Shown here piece after piece: positions 6,776 to 15,548 of a stretch of 44,632 nucleotides of DNA. A program made the position numbers and the translations under genes. The stretch comes from Bacillus hominis. GTDB taxonomy: Bacteria > Bacillota > Bacilli > Bacillales > Bacillaceae_G. The stretch covers positions 1 to 44,632 of the forward strand of contig NZ_BOQD01000010.1 of NCBI RefSeq assembly GCF_018332515.1, read 5' to 3'. The number at the start of each line of letters is the position of its first letter. Positions within the stretch are counted from its first letter, which is position 1. The notes beneath the pieces are model-generated. The model worked only from the letters and a program-made list of their open reading frames with translations, had not been told where the DNA came from and did not search any database.

Positions 6776-7885
6776 TTAAAGGTTTTTCGCTATTAATTGC
6801 TTATATGTTTCTTTCGTATCTTCATATAATTTTTGAAGTGAGAAGTTCATAGTAGCATGCTCATAAATATGCTTACCCATTACTGCTAACTCTCCAGTTT
6901 TCCACTTATCATACGCCTCTTCTAATGCCAATGCCAATGCTTTGCCATCACCCGTTGGCACAATCCACCCATAAGTTTCATCTGCAATTAACGGTTCGAT
7001 TTCTCCTGCTCTAGTCACAATTGATGGTACACGTTGATTTGCCGCTTCTAATAAAACTAATGGAAATCCTTCGCTATGAGAAGTTAACAAATTGACATGT
7101 GATGAAGCAAATAATTGTTTCACATCTTGACGGTGTCCTAAAAATTCAACTTTATCATTAATCCCTTTTTCAGTAGCTAATGCCTTTAGTTCTCCTTCTA
7201 ACGGCCCGTCGCCAACTAATAACACTTTAATTTTCTCCAATTTTGTTTGTTGTAACGCATCGAATAAAACTTCATGTCCTTTAACAGGATGCAGACGTGC
7301 TACTTGGATTGCCGTAAACACATCTTCATCAATATTAAACATTTCCTTTTTATTATAGCCATCTGCTTTTTCCTGATCATATTCAATCCCGTTATAAATA
7401 ACATGCATCTTTTCATTTGAAATACCTAATGCCGCTAAGCTTTTTTTCAACCTATTCGTTACAACAAAAAATAAATCTATATTTTTTAAAGCTTTCAAAT
7501 TTAACTTAGTAAAAATCCAGCCTTTTAAGCCTTGTTTAGTAAAGTCTTGAAATGGATCACTATGAATTGTCGTTACCCATTTTGCCGCGAATTTCTTCTT
7601 CATTAGAGAAACAAAGAAATTCGCCCTAGGACCGTGTGTATGAACTACATCAAATTCTTCTTTATTAATGAATTCACTTATGTTCTTTAAAATGGATAAA
7701 TCATAGCGAGATTTTTGTGAAAACACATGAACTTTTATCCCTAGCTCTCTTGCTTCTTTCGCAACAATTCCATCTTCAAATACTGCTAATTCTACTTCAC
7801 CAGTTGGGAACTGATCGAGAAGTGAAATAATATGTGTTTTTCCTCCCCCATCTTCTGCTCCTGCATTCATATGCAATATCCTCAT
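6776..7885 (-). CDS. Glycosyltransferase family 4 (GT-B fold)
   Basis: A 369-aa cytoplasmic or membrane-associated sugar transferase. The N-terminal acceptor domain shows the GGGKTHI loop and HTHGPRANFF. The C-terminal donor domain shows VARLHPVKGHEVL, LVGDGPLEGEL and the retaining GT4 E-x7-E signature in HSEGFPLVLLEAANQ. The ATG follows GGAGG by 7 nt. It is immediately upstream of tagA. A strong terminator separates it from the polymerase-like gene behind it, so gt4-tagA is its own unit. The donor sugar cannot be told from sequence; a role in the same wall polysaccharide is inferred from context. Confidence 0.9.
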   Translation of the reverse strand: MRILHMNAGAEDGGGKTHIISLLDQFPTGEVELAVFEDGIVAKEARELGIKVHVFSQKSRYDLSILKNISEFINKEEFDVVHTHGPRANFFVSLMKKKFAAKWVTTIHSDPFQDFTKQGLKGWIFTKLNLKALKNIDLFFVVTNRLKKSLAALGISNEKMHVIYNGIEYDQEKADGYNKKEMFNIDEDVFTAIQVARLHPVKGHEVLFDALQQTKLEKIKVLLVGDGPLEGELKALATEKGINDKVEFLGHRQDVKQLFASSHVNLLTSHSEGFPLVLLEAANQRVPSIVTRAGEIEPLIADETYGWIVPTGDGKALALALEEAYDKWKTGELAVMGKHIYEHATMNFSLQKLYEDTKETYKQLIAKNL

Positions 7886-7943
7886 ATTTTTTCCTCCTTT
7901 AAATCCTCGCTACATTTCCATCTATCTTTATTTTACTGTACTA

Positions 7944-7979
7944 AAAAATAAAAGCTAACAAAAGTTAGCTTTTATTTTT
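7944..7979 (-). terminator. Terminator of the O-antigen polymerase-like gene
   Basis: A perfect 16-bp stem (7944-7959 with 7964-7979) with an AAAA loop, followed by T-rich sequence on the minus strand and starting 2 bp after the stop codon. Confidence 0.88.
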
Positions 7980-7980
7980 A

Positions 7981-9432
7981 TCATTCAATTTCTAAGTCTA
8001 CAATTAGATACGCTAACAACACTACAAAGTAAATCCCAACTCCTGGTGCCGTCAAAATATGTCCTGCAATATATGCAATACCTAGTGCTAATACTAAGCT
8101 TGCTGTAATCATTCCATATTTTATATTAAATATCTCTTTAAATCTTGTAATAAATGCTAGCAGAATTCTTAAGCCGTAATAAATAAATGGAATCATTAGT
8201 AATGCAAAGCCAATAATTCCGAAATCATAAAACCAATCATGGAAGTCCATTTCAATTAACTTCGGATCTGGCTCTTTTTGTTCATTATACTTAAAGTTAC
8301 CTGCATAACCCATTCCTAATAATTTTTGTGACGTTGGCGCTTCTTTAAAGAATTGCTTATGTCTCTCTTCATATACTTGGCGTCCGCTGAAAATAAGATT
8401 TTCTTGATTTTCTTTCTTTTGCTCTTTCTCAATCTCTTTCTTAACTTCCGCTTCCACCTTCGCCTTTTCTTCTGGCTTTTCAACTTTATGTTGTTTTTCT
8501 TCTTTTTGAATTTTCTCTTTAATTTCTTTTTCTTTTTGACCTTGCTGTGCTACGTTTTGTTCTGATAAATAGTTATTATGAATACCCATATTTTGTGCTA
8601 ATGGCGTCATTTTAAACGTTCCGACAACACCAGCTAACAAGATGACAGCAATTAACCCATTAAGTACAAGAGACTTTTTGTTTGGATTTTTTCTATCAAA
8701 TAGTAATTGTAGTACGATGATCCCTATTGCTGCAGCTAACGTAGCACCAATTGAGCCCATCCCTACTTTCGTACCAACTTGAATTAAAGAGTAAATCATT
8801 AACAGCGATGGAATCCAATATAAAACGTGTTTCACGCTCTTTGTTTTTTGAATAGAATATAGTACCACAATAGGGAAAATAATAGCTAAGATTGACCCTA
8901 GTTCATTACCTGCATAGAACCATCCTCGGGAACCAACCTTCATCCATTGATAACTACCAAAGTCTGTAGATGTCGAAATAGAAATAACCATAATAGCGTT
9001 AATGATTAATGTTGAATACACAATACTATTTCTGACTTTGTCACTAATATTCACTGTCTTTTTCAATGATTTTAAAGCTAAAATGTATGATCCTAGCATG
9101 ATATATATATATAATGCCTTCGCAACAAACTTAACTTCTTCACCAAGTACAATAGGATTCTTAACTAGTGTATTATTAATAAACCCTATCCCTAAAACTA
9201 CTGCTAATAATATTAAGTAAATTAAAAACTTCCTATTTTCCTTCTCTTTTGCCTGAATTAAAATGTAAATACCACCAACAGCCATAATAAGAAATCTTAC
9301 TAAAATTCCAACAGTGGCATTTGACTTTAATAAAACGATGCTAAGAGACGTTAATAAATCTAAAACAGGCTGTAAAATAATAAAAAAGAGCAAAAAATGC
9401 TCAAATCTAACCCTAGCTTGATTTGCTAACAT
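7981..9432 (-). CDS. O-antigen ligase/polymerase (Wzy/WaaL-like) membrane protein
   Basis: A 483-aa polytopic protein, about 10-12 TM segments, of the Wzy/WaaL/TuaE-like class that joins lipid-linked glycans outside the membrane. A long loop before the last TMs (about residues 300-345) is almost entirely Lys, Glu and Gln in a heptad-like pattern, suggesting a coiled coil. It ends in a GRQVYEERHKQFF segment followed by LLGMGYAGN, typical of the family's large extracellular loop. The ATG at 9432 (MLANQ) is 7 nt after GGAGG. An in-frame ATG at 9450 overlaps that ribosome site and was rejected. Neighbouring tagA and GT4 suggest wall polysaccharide assembly. Confidence 0.85.
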   Translation of the reverse strand: MLANQARVRFEHFLLFFIILQPVLDLLTSLSIVLLKSNATVGILVRFLIMAVGGIYILIQAKEKENRKFLIYLILLAVVLGIGFINNTLVKNPIVLGEEVKFVAKALYIYIMLGSYILALKSLKKTVNISDKVRNSIVYSTLIINAIMVISISTSTDFGSYQWMKVGSRGWFYAGNELGSILAIIFPIVVLYSIQKTKSVKHVLYWIPSLLMIYSLIQVGTKVGMGSIGATLAAAIGIIVLQLLFDRKNPNKKSLVLNGLIAVILLAGVVGTFKMTPLAQNMGIHNNYLSEQNVAQQGQKEKEIKEKIQKEEKQHKVEKPEEKAKVEAEVKKEIEKEQKKENQENLIFSGRQVYEERHKQFFKEAPTSQKLLGMGYAGNFKYNEQKEPDPKLIEMDFHDWFYDFGIIGFALLMIPFIYYGLRILLAFITRFKEIFNIKYGMITASLVLALGIAYIAGHILTAPGVGIYFVVLLAYLIVDLEIE

Positions 9433-9927
9433 TCCAAGACCTCCATACAAAATCTTTACATTATCTTTTAATCATAGTTTTCTACTGTTTAAACACACCT
9501 AGCAATTATAACATAACTCATATTTAAATTGAGAACTATTTTTCATGCCGAAACTAGTCAAATCCAGCATTATTAGTAACCGAAAATATTGTCCTTTAGC
9601 TATCCTTCCCTATCCCTATAAAAACTATCTAACACATATGCACGCATTTTCGAACGTATAAAAATATTTTTTTATCATTTTATACAAATGTGCAAAACGG
9701 ACTTCTCTTATTGTACCATCCCTCCAACTAAGCTACATCAAAAAACTATACAATTAATCTTTCCACACTTTTTCGCTTTACTTTATTGCTACTTATCAAG
9801 CATTTTCAAACGCTTTCTTTAGCTATTTCATCCATTTTTCTACATGTAGCGAAAAGTAATTGTTATTTCCAAAACTTTAGTGTATATTTTTTCTCTGGAA
9901 CATCTTTAGGAGGAAGGAATTAAAGCC
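9433..9927. other. Intergenic region between polymerase-like and TRIC genes
   Basis: A 495-bp divergent intergenic region. No convincing gene or RNA was found. It must hold both promoters. One cre-like 15-mer (9804-9818, one mismatch from WTGNAANCGNWNNCW) and a CTACATGTAG palindrome (9840-9849) are the only notable elements. A strong AGGAGGAAGG ribosome site for the TRIC gene lies at the right end. Confidence 0.4.
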
Positions 9928-10560
9928 ATGTTATTAATCGATATATTTACGTTTCTTGGCATTATCGCCGCTGCCATTTCTGGTACATTAGTTGGTTTGA
10001 AAAAAGATCTAGATTTATTTGGTGTCCTTTGTTTAGCTGTAGCTACTGCGCTCGGCGGCGGTATTATTCGTGATATTATGATTGGTAACCTGCCTCCTGT
10101 CGCATTTGTAAAACCCATTTACTTTTTCGTAAGTGTACTATCAGCATTATTCACATGTATGTTTTTTGAGCGCATTAATAAACTTCAAGTTGTTATTATG
10201 CTTTCTGATGCTGTTGGTTTAGGTGTATTTACAGCTATTGGTGCAAATGCAGCAATGTCACATCACGTTGACGCCTCGTTTTTAGTCGTTTCAATGGGAG
10301 TTATTACAGGTATTGGGGGCGGTATTTTACGCGACATTTGCGCTCAAGATATCCCGTATGTATTCCGAAAAGAGATATATGCAATTGCTTCTATTTTAGG
10401 AGCAGTTAGTTTCCTAATTACACATGCACTGGGGGCACACGTATTAGCTTTCTATGTTTGTTTATTAATAACATTCGTTATTCGTGTAGTCACCGTAATA
10501 TATAATGTACATTTCCCCGTTTTCTTTAAAACACATGCAAAAATTAATAAAGGCCATTAA
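9928..10560 (+). CDS. TRIC-type cation channel family protein (YvgT/UPF0126)
   Basis: A 210-aa membrane protein with seven hydrophobic segments arranged as two repeats plus a last helix. Each repeat carries the family's glycine-rich kink: ALGGGIIRDIMIG (about residues 41-53) and GIGGGILRDICAQ (about 129-141). Prokaryotic homologues form trimeric potassium-permeable channels. The ATG is preceded by AGGAGGAAGG with a rather long spacer. The gene stands alone between its own promoter region and a terminator. The family assignment is firm; the physiological role in Bacillus is not known. Confidence 0.9.
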   Translation: MLLIDIFTFLGIIAAAISGTLVGLKKDLDLFGVLCLAVATALGGGIIRDIMIGNLPPVAFVKPIYFFVSVLSALFTCMFFERINKLQVVIMLSDAVGLGVFTAIGANAAMSHHVDASFLVVSMGVITGIGGGILRDICAQDIPYVFRKEIYAIASILGAVSFLITHALGAHVLAFYVCLLITFVIRVVTVIYNVHFPVFFKTHAKINKGH

Positions 10561-10586
10561 GAGAATTCTACATAGAATTCTCTTAA
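10557..10586 (+). terminator. Terminator-like hairpin after the TRIC gene
   Basis: A perfect 14-bp palindromic stem with a 2-nt loop (10557-10570, 10573-10586) that includes the stop codon. The T-tract is weak (TTAATTTA), so efficiency is uncertain. Confidence 0.6.
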
Positions 10587-10655
10587 TTTATATACAATTC
10601 CACATACTATAGAGTAATTGTATATAAAAATATATAATTACATTAGAATAAAAAA

Positions 10656-10670
10656 ATGAAAACGTTTTAT
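10656..10670. promoter_or_regulatory. cre-like sequence in the hemAT leader
   Basis: ATGAAAACGTTTTAT matches the CcpA consensus WTGNAANCGNWNNCW at all but one fixed position (A for C). It ends about 15 bp before the hemAT start, close to the ribosome site. Low-confidence match. Confidence 0.25.
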
Positions 10671-10684
10671 AAACAGGGGGAAGA

Positions 10685-11983
10685 ATGATGCTTGGGGTTT
10701 TTAAAAAAAATAAAACAAACACCAGTATAATCGAATTAAGCAAAGGCCAACAAATAATATTTAACGTGCCTGCTAATTCTGAACTAAAAACTCAAATGGA
10801 TATGCTACATATTTCAAAGGAAGATTTACAAATTGTAAAAGTATTACAGCCATTTATTTATGAGGAAATAGATTGGATAACAGAAAAATTCTACATCAAC
10901 ATCACAAAACAACCTAATTTAATTACTGTTATTGAACGCTACAGCTCTATTCCAAAATTAAAACAAACTTTAAAGACACATATTAAAGAATTGTTCAGCG
11001 GGAATATGAATGAAGATTTTATTGAACAACGTGTTAGAATTGCAAAAAGGCACGTACAAATTGGTTTACATAGAAAATGGTATACTGCTGCTTATCAAGA
11101 ATTATTCCGCTCTGTCATGAAGATTTTGCAAACGAAAATTTCAACGATAGACGATTTTTCTTATTCTATAAACGTAATAAATAAATTATTCACATTAGAG
11201 CAAGAACTTGTTATTGCAGCCTATGAATCCGAATATGAAAGAATCCAACAAGAACATGAAAAAGAAAAAGAACTGACAGCTATGACGATTACACATATTG
11301 CAACAGAACTAGCGGCAGTATCTGAAAAAACAAGCTCTTCTATTCAACAGTTAACATCAAAATCCGAAAGTATCGTAGGAATTGCAAAAACAGGTACATC
11401 ATTAGCTACGACATCAGAAGAAAAGGCCAACAAAGGAAAAGAACAATTAAATCTGCAAAACAAACGAATGGAAAGCATCCAAACGAATATGGAAACCATT
11501 ATTACTGATACTCGTGAACTTCTTGATATTTCTAACAAAATTAACGAAATCATCGATATTGTAAAATCAATCGCCGAGCAAACAAATTTACTAGCATTAA
11601 ATGCTGCTATTGAGTCTGCACGTGCTGGCGAATTTGGTAAAGGTTTTTCAGTCGTAGCGGGAGAAATTCGAAAGTTATCAGAGCAAACGAAAGAATCAAT
11701 TTTCAACGTTACAAAGCTCGTTGAAAAAACTAATGAACAAATTATCCACGTCTCTTCTTCCGTGGAACAAATTAGCTCTCTCGTATCTGAAGGGACAGAT
11801 AGTATGCATGCGACAGACCAATATTTCCAAGAAATCGTAAAAGATATGTCTAACTCTAAAGAACAAAATAAAAAAATTGAAAATGAATTAGAAACTATCT
11901 CACAAGTAATGAAGAGTATTCAAGACGATTCCTCGAAAATGGCCTTAACAGCGGATAATTTACAACTAGAACTAAACCGATAA
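10685..11983 (+). CDS. hemAT: HemAT heme-based aerotaxis transducer
   Basis: A 432-aa soluble globin-coupled chemoreceptor, the same length as B. subtilis HemAT. The globin domain (about 1-190) keeps the proximal heme ligand His123 ([11 protein letters not shown]) and the distal Tyr70 (EKFYINI), at the same residue numbers as in B. subtilis. The signalling domain carries the kinase-interacting hairpin tip [19 protein letters not shown]. It has no TM segments. It senses oxygen and signals to CheA. Two adjacent ATGs are possible: 10685 is 4 nt after AGGGGG, while 10688 has better 7-nt spacing and would remove one Met. It is a single-gene unit with a terminator. Confidence 0.95.
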   Translation: MMLGVFKKNKTNTSIIELSKGQQIIFNVPANSELKTQMDMLHISKEDLQIVKVLQPFIYEEIDWITEKFYINITKQPNLITVIERYSSIPKLKQTLKTHIKELFSGNMNEDFIEQRVRIAKRHVQIGLHRKWYTAAYQELFRSVMKILQTKISTIDDFSYSINVINKLFTLEQELVIAAYESEYERIQQEHEKEKELTAMTITHIATELAAVSEKTSSSIQQLTSKSESIVGIAKTGTSLATTSEEKANKGKEQLNLQNKRMESIQTNMETIITDTRELLDISNKINEIIDIVKSIAEQTNLLALNAAIESARAGEFGKGFSVVAGEIRKLSEQTKESIFNVTKLVEKTNEQIIHVSSSVEQISSLVSEGTDSMHATDQYFQEIVKDMSNSKEQNKKIENELETISQVMKSIQDDSSKMALTADNLQLELNR

Positions 11984-11993
11984 GGTGAATCGG

Positions 11994-12026
11994 TACAAAG
12001 TGGAAATTCTTCCTCTCCACTTTGTA
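11994..12026 (+). terminator. hemAT terminator-like hairpin
   Basis: TACAAAGTGGA (11994-12004) and TCCACTTTGTA (12016-12026) form a perfect 11-bp stem with an 11-nt loop, 11 bp after the stop. The downstream T-tract is poor. Confidence 0.65.
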
Positions 12027-12052
12027 TTCATCCTTATCATCCATCTACAAAA

Positions 12053-12077
12053 AAAAGAATCCGAAATGGATTCTTTT
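12053..12077 (-). terminator. Terminator of the GT-C glycosyltransferase gene
   Basis: A 10-bp stem AAAAGAATCC/GGATTCTTTT with a 5-nt loop, followed by a T-run on the minus strand. It overlaps the stop codon of the leftward gene. Confidence 0.82.
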
Positions 12078-13389
12078 ATTTTCTGAAAAATATTTTTTGG
12101 CAATAAAAATAACTCATATAAACACCAAAGCTTTGTAAAATAAACAAAGCTGGCATAACAATATTATAATATGCTATATCTACTTGAAAGAGCCTTAACG
12201 ATACATATCCGGTAATTAATAATACAAACAACATATATCCTTCATTTTGCTGTTTCTTAATTAGAAAATGTAATAAAGCTATGGCCATAAATAATGTCAC
12301 CACTATATATATAAGCTTTTCACATTTAAAAATAATAGAATTTATTCCCTCATCTGAAAGCTGGTTAATAACTGGTTTTAATAGTTTAAATCTTTCTACT
12401 TCCATTTCTTTTAACTCTTGATCAATGTGCTCTTTTACACTTTGATTTTTCGGTGGTTTTTCTTCATTTTGACTTTTTCCAATTAAAACAGATTGGACAT
12501 AAGTCTGATTAGAAATCGTATACTGTGACATTCCCATCATCTTGATACCATAGCTCACACTAAAATGAGTACTATAAAACAAAATAAGTATTCCTATCAT
12601 TTTTAATAGTAATTTTTGTTTCGTTGCTGATCGAAACAATTCAATTAACAGCACATATACAGCTATAAAAATAGGTAAAAATAACCCCATTGGTAAAATC
12701 ATATTGCTAAACGCAAATAAAATGGCTGAAATTACCCACATATAAGGATGATCTAATCCCTTATATAAAAATATGTAACAAGCACAATAAAATAAAAATA
12801 TTGCGAGTGATTCCGCCGTTAATACAGAACTCATAAATATATTTGGAATATATAAAGCGTAAAACATTGATGCAATACGACCACACTCTTCCCCAAAGAC
12901 CATTGACGCAATGCGATAAATGAAAAATGCAGTTCCTGTACAAAATAAAATATTAAATAGTTGTAAAGCGAATACTGTATCACCAAATATACGAATGATG
13001 ATTGATTCATAAATAATAAAAGGTAACTGTGCTACATTCTCTATATTATTGCCAATTGCAATCTGCTTTGCAGAATCATACATAGCTTTCATATCACCTA
13101 TCATTGGACTATCTACAAATAGAACTGTGATAAGTCTTACAACTATAGATATGCTTATTAGAAAAATAAGAAATTGTTTATCTGTAAAACGGTATTGCAA
13201 AATTGATGCTACTAACAAGATAAGAATAACAAAAATCACCAATACGATTGTCATACTTGTTGTACTTCCCTCAAAAAATTGCTTACTTGTTTCAAAAGCT
13301 GACCAACAACTATAGACAAAAAATGCGAACATCGCACCTATCATTATTTTACTGAAGAAAGACGAAAAATTTGTTTGTATATGATTCAT
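12076..13389 (-). CDS. GT-C fold membrane glycosyltransferase (GT39/PMT-like)
   Basis: A 437-aa protein with about 11 TM segments, resembling the ArnT/PMT-type integral membrane glycosyltransferases that use polyprenyl-phosphate sugars. After the third TM the first large outer loop carries an acidic motif (SPMIGDMKAMYDSAKQI), where the catalytic Asp of this class lies. It is followed by LPFIIYESIIIRIFG and a helical array. A second soluble loop (about residues 300-345) is rich in Lys and Glu. The start is ATG at 13389; an AGAGGTG ribosome site precedes it. It is monocistronic. Acceptor and sugar are unknown. It is placed among other envelope glycan genes. Confidence 0.75.
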   Translation of the reverse strand: MNHIQTNFSSFFSKIMIGAMFAFFVYSCWSAFETSKQFFEGSTTSMTIVLVIFVILILLVASILQYRFTDKQFLIFLISISIVVRLITVLFVDSPMIGDMKAMYDSAKQIAIGNNIENVAQLPFIIYESIIIRIFGDTVFALQLFNILFCTGTAFFIYRIASMVFGEECGRIASMFYALYIPNIFMSSVLTAESLAIFLFYCACYIFLYKGLDHPYMWVISAILFAFSNMILPMGLFLPIFIAVYVLLIELFRSATKQKLLLKMIGILILFYSTHFSVSYGIKMMGMSQYTISNQTYVQSVLIGKSQNEEKPPKNQSVKEHIDQELKEMEVERFKLLKPVINQLSDEGINSIIFKCEKLIYIVVTLFMAIALLHFLIKKQQNEGYMLFVLLITGYVSLRLFQVDIAYYNIVMPALFILQSFGVYMSYFYCQKIFFRK

Positions 13390-13755
13390 ATGTCCATTGC
13401 ACCTCTATTTCCATTCATAACAAAACGATTCTATCATGAATAGGCACAAGGTTAATAGGGAATTTCTATGACAAATACATAGTCATTACTTTTTCACTTG
13501 CAATGTAAGCGAATCCTCTTTTACACTACATTTTATATACGATAAATTTTCTTTCAGTTACATGAATACAAATACAGAAATTTCAATAAAGTGAAACTTT
13601 AATCCATGGGGGTTTTGTTCATCCTCCACTGACTATTAGCCCGCAAATAGTGGGATAATCCTCTTTTGGAACACTTTACTTCATTAAATATCTAATATGA
13701 GTACTCCACTTACACATGTCACTCTGATTGAAAACAGAAAATAGGGGATGAATAT
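13390..13755. other. Intergenic region with a truncated bcr1 copy
   Basis: A 366-bp divergent gap between the GT-C gene and the thioesterase gene. The only recognisable element is the short bcr1 derivative at 13586-13659. No other gene or RNA was seen. Confidence 0.5.
13586..13659 (-). repeat. Internally deleted bcr1-type repeat
   Basis: On the minus strand this 74-bp element keeps both bcr1 ends: the 5' CCCACTATTTGCGGGC and the 3' AATAGTCAGTGG...GATTAAAGTTTCAC. It lacks roughly 80 bp of interior compared with the copy at 5820-5977. Flanks are ATAAA and ATAAT, near-identical to the TTTAT target seen at the full copies. Confidence 0.75.
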
Positions 13756-14268
13756 ATGGAAAAGAAATTCATGCGAGAATCAAAAGCAATTAAAACAACA
13801 CGTGTTTTTCCTAACGATTTAAATAATCACCAAACACTTTTCGGGGGAAAATTATTAGCAGAAATTGATAGTATCGCTTCAATTGCGGCTGCAAGACATA
13901 GCCGCAAACATTGCGTAACAGCATCTATCGATTCCGTTGATTTTTTAACTCCAATTCACCAGGCAGATTCTGTTTGTTATGAAGCATTCGTATGTTATAC
14001 AGGAAGGTCTTCGATGGAAGTTTTCGTAAAAGTAATTGCAGAGGATCTACTAGCAGGCGAGCGTAGAATGGCCGCAACTTGTTTCATTACATTTGTCGCA
14101 TTAAAAGACGGAAAACCTTCATCTGTACCACAAGTAATTCCTGAAACAGAGGAAGAACATTGGCTACATACAACTGGTTCAGATCGTGCAGAAAATAGAA
14201 AAAAAGGACGTTTGAAGAGTAAAGAAATGGCTGAAGTGTTAACTTTGAATAAACCTTGGAGTATTTAA
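13756..14268 (+). CDS. Acyl-CoA thioesterase, hotdog fold (YkhA-like)
   Basis: A 170-aa cytoplasmic acyl-CoA hydrolase of the YkhA/BFIT/YciA group, releasing free fatty acid and CoA. A single hotdog domain fills residues 10-130, with the family stretch FPNDLNNHQTLFGGKLLAEID (substrate-loop and helix) and TASIDSVDFLTPIHQAD (strand and phosphopantetheine contact). Its length equals that of B. subtilis YkhA (about 172). The ATG follows AGGGGATG closely. It has its own terminator. The C-terminal 40 residues are charged and variable. The exact chain-length preference cannot be inferred. Confidence 0.9.
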   Translation: MEKKFMRESKAIKTTRVFPNDLNNHQTLFGGKLLAEIDSIASIAAARHSRKHCVTASIDSVDFLTPIHQADSVCYEAFVCYTGRSSMEVFVKVIAEDLLAGERRMAATCFITFVALKDGKPSSVPQVIPETEEEHWLHTTGSDRAENRKKGRLKSKEMAEVLTLNKPWSI

Positions 14269-14278
14269 TAAATGATTT

Positions 14279-14315
14279 ACCTTCCTTTTTTCTAATCAAA
14301 AAGGAAGGTTTTTTA
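14279..14315 (+). terminator. Thioesterase gene terminator
   Basis: A 12-bp perfect stem (14279-14290 with 14298-14309) followed by TTTTTT. Confidence 0.92.
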
Positions 14316-14474
14316 TATGAAGCATTTGTTTACACCCTTTTCATATAAAATACATAGAGTTGATTTACAAAGTTTATATGCGGTAAACTTATACAGATGT
14401 TCTTGTAATCTTCTTCCTTTGAAAAGGCCTATATATAGTGTGCAACATAAAAAATTTGAGGAGATAAAAATTAT

Positions 14475-15455
14475 ATGATGGAACAAAAACAAATCGTTTC
14501 AGTTGTTATCCCGCTGTATAATGCGGAAAAATATATTGAAGAAACGATGGAATCGATACTAAATCAAACATATAAACATATTGAAATTGTAATTGTAGAT
14601 GATGGGAGTAAAGATCAATCATCTTCTATCGTAAAAAATCTTGAGCAAAAATATCCAGGACAAATAAAATACGTCCCTCAAGAAAATCAAGGCGTTTCTG
14701 TTGCTCGTAATACAGGAATTGAAAATGCTAGCGGAGAATATGTTGCTTTTCTTGATAGTGATGATTTATGGCATCCAACAAAAATAGAAAAACAAGTTGA
14801 AAGCATGCATAAAAACAATATGAATGCTTGTTATTGTGGCTATATGAACTTTTACGAAGAGACTGGAGAAAAAGTTGAGCACACGACAAACTTTATTAAA
14901 GGTGATATGACCAAACCTTTCTTAACACATCAAGTTGTTGCTCAAACAAGTACTTGGATTTTCAAAAGATCTATCGTGATGGATCATAATATTCGTTTCA
15001 CACCAGGATGTAGCTGGGGAGAAGATTTAGAATTTCTATTTAAATTAATGAGTGTAACAAACGTATGCTATGTAGATGAATATTTGACATATTACCGAAT
15101 CTTATCAGAAGGAAATCTTTCTTCAAAGTATAAAGATTATGAATTAAAAACAGCAAAAGAATTAGAAGTATTTAATCGAATGAAGGATTGGGTTCATAAT
15201 AAATCAAAAGACCTAATCGTGAATGATTCTACAGAGCTTCTTGAAATTCTTGAAACTTACCTATTCCCATATACAGTCATTAATAACGCTTGTATATACA
15301 TTAAGGGCAACTCTAAATTAGATAAATCACAAGTTCAACTAATCAAAAGCGATATAAAGAAATATTGTCGCAAAATTTATTCGAAAAATGGAAAACGAAG
15401 CAAGAAGTTATACGCGATGCTTTGGTTTGTACGAATCAAGTTTATGTTTTCTTAA
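14475..15455 (+). CDS. Glycosyltransferase family 2 (EpsE/TuaG-like)
   Basis: A 326-aa soluble GT-A fold enzyme that adds a sugar from a nucleotide donor to a growing glycan. Visible motifs: VSVVIPLYNAEKYIEE at the N-terminus, VDDGSKDQS (nucleotide binding), FLDSDDLW (DxD metal site, about residue 94) and CSWGEDLEFLFKL (the catalytic ED pair, about residue 180). No TM segment. GAGGAG lies 11 nt before the first of two ATGs, so Met2 is excluded by spacing only weakly. It is followed after 93 bp by a flippase gene, suggesting one envelope-polysaccharide unit. Donor and acceptor are unknown. Confidence 0.9.
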   Translation: MMEQKQIVSVVIPLYNAEKYIEETMESILNQTYKHIEIVIVDDGSKDQSSSIVKNLEQKYPGQIKYVPQENQGVSVARNTGIENASGEYVAFLDSDDLWHPTKIEKQVESMHKNNMNACYCGYMNFYEETGEKVEHTTNFIKGDMTKPFLTHQVVAQTSTWIFKRSIVMDHNIRFTPGCSWGEDLEFLFKLMSVTNVCYVDEYLTYYRILSEGNLSSKYKDYELKTAKELEVFNRMKDWVHNKSKDLIVNDSTELLEILETYLFPYTVINNACIYIKGNSKLDKSQVQLIKSDIKKYCRKIYSKNGKRSKKLYAMLWFVRIKFMFS

Positions 15456-15548
15456 ATAAAAAATAAGCTTCTAAACATTCTTTCCGTAAACAAATCAAAT
15501 TTACAAATAGGACGAAGCGCGTCCTGAAGAATAGAAAGGTCTTTTTCC

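Noticed and set aside
8353-8565. Rightward Phe/Leu-rich frame that looks like a membrane protein
   Set aside because: It is the antisense of the Lys/Glu-rich insertion of the polymerase-like gene; Lys/Glu codons read backwards give Phe/Leu.
9804-9818. cre-like sequence between the polymerase-like and TRIC genes
   Set aside because: One fixed base differs and no promoter is placed around it, so it is noted only in the intergenic entry.
15509-15525. Small hairpin AGGACG/CGTCCT between the GT2 and flippase genes
   Set aside because: Only 6 bp with no T-run and not overlapping the ribosome site; no function can be argued.
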